Assembly: GCA_900555365.1 (NCBI GenBank)
Contig: USKO01000011.1
Span: 1-11,695 of the forward strand
Direction: 5' to 3'
Length of the DNA: 11,695 nt
DNA from: an uncultured Bacillota bacterium
GTDB lineage: Bacteria; Bacillota; Clostridia; Christensenellales; UBA1242
Shown one piece after another: positions 7,770 through 11,695 of the stretch (positions are counted from its first letter, which is position 1; each line of letters begins with the position of its first letter). The notes beneath the pieces are model-generated. The model was not told the DNA's origin. It made no database searches and worked only from the letters and a program-made list of their open reading frames with translations. Position numbers and translations under genes: made by a program.

Positions 7770-8402
7770 TTATTGTAAATGTTTTAAAATTTCGTTGGAT
7801 GAGCGAGAGTTTTCTGGCAGCGGATCTTTGCCGCCCTCTCCTTCCTCTTCGCCTTCTTTGTCTTCGAAAGGTCTTTCGCTCTCTTCCTCTTTTATTAAAA
7901 CCTCTTGTGGCTCTTCATAGTCAAACTCGACTTCAATTTGGTCGTCAGATTTATTAGTGCAATCAATTAGAAAGTCATAGACATCGTCCATGGTGTTTTC
8001 AAGGTCGAGATAATAGCATCGTCCTTCAAAAATTCCGTCATTGCCCCTTATCAAGTTTATTCCATGGCAATCTTTTGTGATATTGATAAGAAGGCTGTCA
8101 AAAGGCATTTCGCTTTTTATCATAGTCTTGTTGTAAATAAATTTAACCCAAAGTCCGCTTTGCATACTCTTTATTGTAAGATCATGCAAGCTCACTCCAT
8201 AAGCAGGCATCTGTCTTGAACCTTCTAGCGCCTGGCAAAAGAGCTCTTCAAACTGCTCTTGCTGAGAAGCGGTCAGCTCAAACTGCTCTCCATCATTATA
8301 ATACTCTATCATGCTCACCTCGCTAAATAAGTCTATCATACTATTTGACTGCGAACATAATAAAATGGGAAAAATCATTAAAAAATATAAAAATTTAACC
8401 AT
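7770..8402 (-). CDS. Unrecognised exported protein with acidic C-terminal tail
   Basis: I do not recognise this 210-residue protein. It starts with a hydrophobic segment (residues 4-16, VKFLYFLMIFPILL), a signal peptide or membrane anchor; the Cys at 16 is not in a proper lipobox. Residues 30-150 look like a small alpha/beta domain with ELTASQQEQFEELFCQAL, LWVKFIY, SLLINITKDCHGINLI and GRCYYLDLENTMDDVYDFL. The tail (about 154-196) is extremely acidic and rich in Glu and Gly, probably unstructured. A longer reading to 8483 exists, but the chosen ATG has AAAGGAGC just upstream and places the hydrophobic segment at the N-terminus. The gene stands alone between the terminator at 8540-8566 and pflB. 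A sigma-G-like promoter and a TGTCGAA box lie upstream, which hints at sporulation expression but does not prove it. Confidence 0.75.
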   Translation of the reverse strand: MVKFLYFLMIFPILLCSQSNSMIDLFSEVSMIEYYNDGEQFELTASQQEQFEELFCQALEGSRQMPAYGVSLHDLTIKSMQSGLWVKFIYNKTMIKSEMPFDSLLINITKDCHGINLIRGNDGIFEGRCYYLDLENTMDDVYDFLIDCTNKSDDQIEVEFDYEEPQEVLIKEEESERPFEDKEGEEEGEGGKDPLPENSRSSNEILKHLQ

Positions 8403-8419
8403 AAACAGCTCCTTTTCTT

Positions 8420-8449
8420 TAGTTTGAAAAAAAGAAGACAATTTATGCA
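8420..8449 (-). promoter_or_regulatory. Possible forespore (sigma-G-like) promoter
   Basis: On the minus strand TGCATA (8444-8449) and CAAACTA (8420-8426) are 17 bases apart. The sigma-G consensus is roughly TGAATA and CATACTA at that spacing, so both elements are one mismatch away. The start point would be very close to the ribosome binding site at about 8408-8414. This is a short-motif match in AT-rich DNA and remains tentative. Confidence 0.25.
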
Positions 8450-8503
8450 AAGTTTGATGCAAACTAGGCTTTAATCTAAGCAAAGATACATTTTTATATA
8501 AAT

Positions 8504-8510
8504 TTCGACA
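8504..8510 (-). promoter_or_regulatory. Perfect Spo0A-box heptamer upstream of the exported gene
   Basis: TGTCGAA on the minus strand matches the core 0A box recognised by Spo0A. It is intergenic, about 100 bases before the ATG of the exported protein. The window encodes a Spo0A with an intact recognition helix. A single heptamer is weak evidence. Confidence 0.3.
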
Positions 8511-8539
8511 TTTTATTTAATAAGACCTTAAACTTGAAT

Positions 8540-8566
8540 AAAAAAAGACTGCATATTAAGCAGTCT
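8540..8566 (-). terminator. Terminator of the transglutaminase-like gene
   Basis: AGACTGC (8560-8566 on the plus strand read in reverse) pairs perfectly with GCAGTCT (8546-8552) around a seven-base loop and is followed by seven T residues on the minus strand. It lies 14 bases past the stop codon. Confidence 0.9.
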
Positions 8567-8579
8567 CTAAAATCAAATG

Positions 8580-9992
8580 TTACTTTTCTAAATTGTAATC
8601 CCGATCATTTTTCTTTGCCATTTTTTGATACTCTTGTATTTTATTTTTTCCGAGTGTTTTGTAAGCATTGCGAAGGAAGCTATTTTCTGCTTTTCTATCA
8701 AATTCTATCGCGCTATAAATGCTTGATTTTAAAATATCTTCTTCGCTTTTTACTTCAGCGTACTGTTTATATTCGTCGTCAAGCGCATCATAATAAATTC
8801 TTGTCAGCGCCTTTTTATATGCGTTTAATGGTATTGGCATGCTTTCTTTCCCATATTTTGCAATTACTTGGGGAACATTTGAAACGGCTTGATAAATTTT
8901 AGCGAGTTTATATAAATTCTTATTTTTGTCGTAAATGTGTTTCGTCTTTAACAGTTCTACAACATCTAAAAATAAACTTTGAAATCTGTCTGAGCGAAAT
9001 TCTTGAAAATAATATTTCCCTTTTAAATGTTGCATGTCGCCTGCAGGAACAAGACAGTATTTATATCCAAGCGCTTCTGCCTCGCTATCAGGCTTAGAAT
9101 CATTGGAAGAGTCTTCTATATAATAACCTTCAATGTTGTATTCGCTGTCCTTTATATAGATTAAATTTTGACAATGCCCACCACCTTTCTTAATCGTTTT
9201 ACTTCGAATTTCACAAGGCATAATTTCACACTTTAAATTAGAATCGTCAAATTTATCAACTAATGCTTTTATGATTGATGCAAAGCCAGCGCAGTTTATC
9301 TCTTCTTTGTTAAAGGCTCCAACTATCATTCTTTCGCTTTCAATGCCTCCTTCTTTATAAGTAAACCTTTCAGTGGCAAACTTGTGAAAGAAAAGCATAG
9401 CCTCAAAAGGTGAATAGTTATTGTATTTAACATATGAAACGACATAATCGAGTTTATCATTTGCTAACTTAACCTGCTTAAAGGTCCAAAAATTTTTATA
9501 ATCTTCCTCTTCGTATGATGATGAAAATTCATTGAAAACAAGCTCGTTTTGGCCATAGCTTGTTAACATTTCATTAAGATTTTTAAGCCTATCCATTTGC
9601 TCGTTCGTGAAGGTATAGTTCGCTGGCATATCATTTTTTAGGTCTATAATATTGTCATCTATGCAAACATTGACCTTGTGACCATTCTTTGCCGTCTCTT
9701 GGGCAACGGTATATATAGTGTCAAATTTTGAAGATAAAATATCGCCTTTGTTAAGAGCAAGATATACTGGCACAACATCTGAAAGAGACTTCTCACCTTT
9801 TCTTATCTCACTTGCTTCTTGCAGGCGTTCTTTAAATATTAGACCATATGCAAGAGATGTTAACATACCTGATAAACCACGCATTTGATTAACAATATTG
9901 TATTCGTCTAAATAATCGTGTAGAAGCTTTTCCTTTAAACTAACATAGTCTAACTTTTCTAAATCATTAAAATTATCTGCTCTTAAAATCAT
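8580..9992 (-). CDS. Putative transglutaminase-like (papain-fold) protein, family not recognised
   Basis: No family name comes to mind for this 470-residue protein, but its middle carries the signs of a transglutaminase-like cysteine hydrolase fold. SPFEAMLFFHKFATERFTY (194-212) resembles the helix before the catalytic Cys in that superfamily. C234 lies at a helix start in INCAGFASIIKAL, H273 in GGGHCQNLIYI, and D294 in GYYIEDSSND. The order and spacing (39 and 21 residues) fit a Cys-His-Asp triad. There is no signal peptide or membrane span, so it is probably cytoplasmic. The N-terminal 180 residues and the helical C-terminal third (340-470) are unassigned. Peptidase, amidase or cross-linking activity, or a catalytically dead fold, all remain possible. 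AGAGGAA lies before the ATG. The gene is monocistronic, with a strong promoter and terminator. Confidence 0.7.
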   Translation of the reverse strand: MILRADNFNDLEKLDYVSLKEKLLHDYLDEYNIVNQMRGLSGMLTSLAYGLIFKERLQEASEIRKGEKSLSDVVPVYLALNKGDILSSKFDTIYTVAQETAKNGHKVNVCIDDNIIDLKNDMPANYTFTNEQMDRLKNLNEMLTSYGQNELVFNEFSSSYEEEDYKNFWTFKQVKLANDKLDYVVSYVKYNNYSPFEAMLFFHKFATERFTYKEGGIESERMIVGAFNKEEINCAGFASIIKALVDKFDDSNLKCEIMPCEIRSKTIKKGGGHCQNLIYIKDSEYNIEGYYIEDSSNDSKPDSEAEALGYKYCLVPAGDMQHLKGKYYFQEFRSDRFQSLFLDVVELLKTKHIYDKNKNLYKLAKIYQAVSNVPQVIAKYGKESMPIPLNAYKKALTRIYYDALDDEYKQYAEVKSEEDILKSSIYSAIEFDRKAENSFLRNAYKTLGKNKIQEYQKMAKKNDRDYNLEK

Positions 9993-9994
9993 AA

Positions 9995-10016
9995 AATTCC
10001 TCTAACTAGAGGAATT
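9995..10016. promoter_or_regulatory. 22-bp palindrome over the start region of the transglutaminase-like gene
   Basis: AATTCCTCTA (9995-10004) and TAGAGGAATT (10007-10016) form a perfect inverted repeat with a two-base centre. It runs from inside the -10 hexamer, across the predicted transcription start, to the ribosome binding site of the gene at 8580-9992. This placement suits a repressor operator. Alternatively, for transcripts reading in from the upstream SDR operon, it could form a hairpin that hides the AGAGGAA ribosome binding site or acts as a weak terminator. Confidence 0.5.
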
Positions 10017-10042
10017 ATATCATACATTAAATCTATTTTCAA
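10014..10042 (-). promoter_or_regulatory. Strong sigma-A promoter of the transglutaminase-like gene
   Basis: On the minus strand TTGAAA (10037-10042) and a perfect TATAAT (10014-10019) are 17 bases apart. The start would fall near 10007, giving a leader of about 15 bases. It begins seven bases past the SDR stop. Confidence 0.7.
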
Positions 10043-10049
10043 TATACAA

Positions 10050-10838
10050 TTATTTGTTTTTATATTTTCTGTTTAGTTTTTGTTGGCTTATCCATGTTTT
10101 CATCACAAGCTTCTTTGGCAAGATATTTACCAATCGAACTTGGCTTCTAGCAATAAATCCGCAGATTGACAGCTCTTTCCCTCTCTTTGAATCTTTGATG
10201 GCTTTTTTTACAACTTTTTTCGGATCATACATTGCAACATACTTTGTCACAACCTCCGCCTTTGCCTTAGTTGCCTTTGCCCTGTCAAAAAAGGCTGTCT
10301 TAGTCCAGAATGGACAAACTGTAGTTATTTTAATTTTTCTATTTTTAAGCTCTTGATTTAATGCGCGGCTGTAACTTAAGACAAATGCTTTACTTGCTGC
10401 ATATACTGCCATGTACGGAACTGGTTGAAAAGCGGCAACTGAGGCAATCTGAACAATTCGTCCGCCTTCGCTCATATATGGCAAAACATACTCAGTCATT
10501 TGCACAAGTGCCCTACAGTTTAGGTCAACCATGTTTGCACTTTGTTTGATGTCTATCTCGTCATATCTGCCAAACTTGCCAAACCCAGAACAATTTGCAA
10601 GATATTGTACATTTGGTTTTTCGTCAGATAGTAGCTTTGTCAACTTTTCAAAACTTTCATCTTTTGTAAGATCTAATTCAAAGCCTCTGAATTTGCCATT
10701 GACCAAGTTCTCAACTTCTTTTAGTTTTTCTTCACCAAGTCCTATCCCCCAGATTTCGTCAAACTGTCCATCGAGCTGCAAAACAAATTCCTTGCCCATT
10801 CCAGAAGATGCTCCTGTGATTATAGCGATATTTTTCAT
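10050..10838 (-). CDS. Short-chain dehydrogenase/reductase (SDR)
   Basis: This is a classical SDR of 262 residues, an NAD(P)-dependent oxidoreductase acting on an unknown alcohol or carbonyl. The Rossmann cofactor motif TGxxxGxG is TGASSGMGK at 8-16. The usual NNAG is ANCSGFG at 81-87. The catalytic residues are N107, S133 (IASVAAF), Y146 and K150 (YAASK). The sequence GGRIVQIASVAAFQPVPYMAVYAASKAF is that of the DltE/YqjQ-like group. The last 35 residues are basic (ISQQKLNRKYKNK) and may touch membrane or RNA. Its ATG overlaps the stop of the upstream membrane-protein gene (ATGA), with GGGAGGGG before it, which indicates coupled translation. The fold and activity class are firm; the substrate cannot be read from sequence. 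Confidence 0.93.
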   Translation of the reverse strand: MKNIAIITGASSGMGKEFVLQLDGQFDEIWGIGLGEEKLKEVENLVNGKFRGFELDLTKDESFEKLTKLLSDEKPNVQYLANCSGFGKFGRYDEIDIKQSANMVDLNCRALVQMTEYVLPYMSEGGRIVQIASVAAFQPVPYMAVYAASKAFVLSYSRALNQELKNRKIKITTVCPFWTKTAFFDRAKATKAKAEVVTKYVAMYDPKKVVKKAIKDSKRGKELSICGFIARSQVRLVNILPKKLVMKTWISQQKLNRKYKNK

Positions 10839-11269
10839 TTTTCCCCTCCCTTTTCTTTGCTATTTGTATTACTCGCCATTTTTGCTTTTAACTTCGCTAT
10901 CTTTTTGTTCAGATGCTTTACTTTTTTAAGCCTCTTAGCTTCCTTCAATTCTGCCTTTTTTAACAACGCTCTTTCATAGGACTGCAAGCCTTGTTTTGTT
11001 AAAAGCATATCTCCAATTCTGGTTATAACAGAGCCTGTTACTATTAAAAGGATAAACGGTATCGCTACAAACCAAAATATCATTGCGTTTTCAGTTTCAA
11101 AATTAAAGAATAAAACAAAAAAAGCGATAAAACATCCAAGAAAGCCAAGAATTCCTAGTCCTAAAAAACAGCCACCAAGTATCAAATACAACTTTTTAAT
11201 TTTTGCTGCTTGCTCGTAGCTGCACTTTCGCAGTATCTTGTTGTTAATTTTTTCAATATAGCTCTCCAT
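10835..11269 (-). CDS. Small two-helix membrane protein with basic coiled tail
   Basis: I do not recognise the family. The 144-residue protein has a polar N-terminus (1-25), two predicted membrane helices (about 28-55, rich in Gly, Leu and Phe, and about 62-83) and a lysine-rich helical tail (about 95-132: LLKKAELKEAKRLKKVKHLNKKI and on), likely a cytoplasmic coiled coil. A longer reading could begin at 11389, but that start lies inside the predicted promoter, while the chosen ATG at 11269 has AGGAG at the right distance. It is the first gene of an operon with the SDR, whose start overlaps its stop. The pairing suggests that the SDR works at or near the membrane, but this is inference. Confidence 0.75.
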   Translation of the reverse strand: MESYIEKINNKILRKCSYEQAAKIKKLYLILGGCFLGLGILGFLGCFIAFFVLFFNFETENAMIFWFVAIPFILLIVTGSVITRIGDMLLTKQGLQSYERALLKKAELKEAKRLKKVKHLNKKIAKLKAKMASNTNSKEKGGEK

Positions 11270-11328
11270 AACTCTCCTGCTGCCATAGGCTGATTTTTTC
11301 CTAAAAGTCTGCCTTTTTGATATCATTA

Positions 11329-11335
11329 TTCGACA
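11329..11335 (-). promoter_or_regulatory. Perfect Spo0A-box heptamer in the membrane-protein leader
   Basis: TGTCGAA on the minus strand lies 60 bases before the start codon of the membrane protein and downstream of its predicted promoter, where a bound Spo0A would act as a roadblock. As with the other copy, a lone heptamer is weak evidence. Confidence 0.25.
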
Positions 11336-11387
11336 AAAAAGAAAAAAATAATCAAAAATTCCCCTTTTTTGTATAGAAATCAATATC

Positions 11388-11415
11388 ATAATAACATAAC
11401 TTTGAGTTTTGTCAA
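11388..11415 (-). promoter_or_regulatory. Promoter of the membrane protein-SDR operon
   Basis: On the minus strand a consensus TTGACA (11410-11415) is followed by TATTAT (11388-11393) at 16 bases, or TATGAT (11385-11390) at 19. The leader would be about 110 bases and holds a long T-rich stretch and the TGTCGAA box. It fires away from the plus-strand promoter at 11449. Confidence 0.55.
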
Positions 11416-11437
11416 AATATTTTTAAAAATAGAAAAA

Positions 11438-11486
11438 TATAATTTCTCTTGACAAATTGTCAATGAAAAAGTATAATTTCTCTTGA
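11438..11486 (+). repeat. Tandem repeat of the -10 region, 34-bp period
   Basis: TATAATTTCTCTTGA occurs at 11438-11452 and 11472-11486, both preceded by GAAAAA. The first copy supplies the TTGA of the -35 and the second the TATAAT of the -10 of the plus-strand promoter. It looks like a short local duplication that built or strengthened the promoter. Confidence 0.7.
11449..11477 (+). promoter_or_regulatory. Fully consensus sigma-A promoter, plus strand
   Basis: TTGACA (11449-11454), 17 bases, TATAAT (11472-11477): all twelve positions match the sigma-A consensus. The -35 is also the left arm of a TTGACAA/TTGTCAA palindrome (11449-11463), a possible operator. The start would be near 11484. It is the only clear plus-strand promoter, and what follows is an RNA with strong hairpins and no long reading frame. 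Confidence 0.85.
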
Positions 11487-11695
11487 TCTATGGCAGAAAC
11501 TTTTAAATATTTATTAAAAAATTAAAAAGTTGAAGCATGGAGAATAAAAGCATATGCGGATATGGCGGACCGGGTTCCCTTAAAATTCTATTTTAAGGGT
11601 AAAAGTGGCGGACGCGCTGGATTTAAATCCAGCGAAAATAAATTTATAATTTATTTGCCGTCTGACATTCCGCCAAAACTAAACTGAAAATTAAA
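11485..11695 (+). ncRNA. Putative structured RNA or leader, cut by the window edge
   Basis: The predicted transcript contains three perfect hairpins in a row. Arms 11577-11586/11590-11599 (10 bp) enclose TCT. The 20-bp palindrome CGCTGGATTTAAATCCAGCG lies at 11615-11634. Arms 11636-11644/11648-11656 (9 bp) enclose TAT. They nest in longer helices: TGGCGGA (11563-11569) with TCCGCCA (11669-11675), and 11610-11614 with 11659-11663, giving a multi-branch fold. A further AT-rich stem, AACTTTT/AAAAGTT, lies near 11509-11530. The sequence does not match tmRNA, RNase P RNA, SRP RNA, 6S RNA or any riboswitch core that I know. The 3' end and any downstream gene lie outside the window, so it may be a free RNA or a 5' leader. 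A 41-codon reading frame (11562-11687) overlaps it. Confidence 0.5.
11562..11687 (+). CDS. Possible 41-residue small ORF inside the structured region
   Basis: An ATG at 11562 opens 41 codons ending in TGA at 11685-11687. The product would be basic and contain KFYFKGKSGG and IIYLPSDIPPK. No ribosome binding site stands at a normal distance; GGAG at 11539-11542 is 19 bases away and better placed for the ATG at 11554, which gives only nine codons. Two CGG/CGC arginine codons are unlike the neighbouring genes. The perfect hairpins over the same bases argue that RNA folding, not the protein, is under selection. Kept as an alternative reading. Confidence 0.2.
   Translation: MADRVPLKFYFKGKSGGRAGFKSSENKFIIYLPSDIPPKLN

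Larger units (their letters stand above)
7709..8462. repeat. 12-bp direct repeats flanking the exported-protein gene
   Basis: AGTTTGATGCAA occurs at 7709-7720 and again at 8451-8462, one copy on each side of the gene at 7770-8402 and in the same orientation. There is no transposase or inverted terminal repeat, so this may be a shared regulatory site or a chance match in AT-rich DNA. Confidence 0.35.

Noticed and set aside
7770..8402. Lipoprotein call for the exported protein, using the Cys at residue 16
   Set aside because: The residues before it are I-L-L, which lack the small residue required at position -1 of a lipobox.
8403..8483. Longer N-terminus for the exported protein (start at 8483)
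   Set aside because: It would bury the signal-like hydrophobic segment 27 residues inside and has no ribosome binding site; the ATG at 8400-8402 has AAAGGAGC.
10531..10929. Plus-strand 132-codon ORF opposite the SDR and membrane-protein genes
   Set aside because: Ser/Pro/Phe-rich antisense translation spanning two real genes; no promoter or ribosome binding site on the plus strand.
11270..11389. Longer N-terminus for the membrane protein (start at 11389)
   Set aside because: That ATG lies within the predicted -10 region and has no ribosome binding site; the ATG at 11269 has AGGAG and gives a protein starting with a normal polar segment.
11556..11640. tRNA-Leu gene on the plus strand
   Set aside because: GCGGATATGGCGGA and GGCGGACGCGCTGGATTTAA resemble the acceptor, D-arm and anticodon-arm of tRNA-Leu(UAA). 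However, the anticodon loop is one base short, a 23-base hairpin sits where the D-loop should be, no T arm with TTCGA follows, and no 3' acceptor strand (TATCCGC) is present.
1..11695. CRISPR array, transposon, prophage or defence island
   Set aside because: No regularly spaced repeats, transposase, integrase, phage structural or defence-type domains were seen in any frame.

Overview
The window reads as chromosomal DNA from a low-GC, anaerobic, endospore-lineage member of the Bacillota, most likely an uncultured gut-type clostridium. The basis is AT-rich intergenic DNA, GGAGG-type ribosome binding sites, sigma-A promoters, a Spo0A homologue, the pyruvate formate-lyase pair pflB-pflA, and an elongator tRNA-Met whose G1-U72 pair resembles that of Bacillus. 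The exact taxon is inference. Every protein gene and the tRNA lie on the minus strand. The only plus-strand transcription unit I can support starts near the right edge.

Read in the direction of transcription (right to left), the layout is as follows. (1) About 11395-11695: a divergent promoter region with a consensus plus-strand promoter, followed by a run of perfect RNA hairpins, probably an undescribed structured RNA or leader. (2) 10050-11269: a two-gene operon, small membrane protein then short-chain dehydrogenase, joined by an ATGA overlap. (3) 8580-9992: a protein with a transglutaminase-like Cys-His-Asp core, with its own promoter, a palindrome over its start region, and a terminator. 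(4) 7770-8402: an unrecognised exported protein with an acidic tail. (5) 4532-7554: the pflB-pflA fermentation operon and its terminator. (6) 4287-4363: tRNA-Met with its own promoter and terminator. (7) 3011-4137: yqeY plus a metallophosphoesterase, joined by a TAATG overlap. (8) 1418-2797: a beta-propeller lipoprotein with promoter and terminator. (9) 56-1263: spo0A followed by a small Smr-domain protein.

Functionally the window mixes housekeeping (PFL fermentation, tRNA, YqeY) with sporulation or cell-state control (Spo0A) and surface proteins. Two observations stand out. In Spo0A the receiver's phosphoacceptor aspartate is a glutamate (E58), while the DNA-binding domain is well conserved, which suggests a phosphorylation-independent Spo0A. 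At the right edge, three perfect back-to-back hairpins nested inside longer-range helices follow a TTGACA-17-TATAAT promoter and match no RNA family I recognise. The palindrome over the start of the transglutaminase-like gene is a third, smaller lead. No CRISPR array, insertion sequence, phage gene or defence system is visible.
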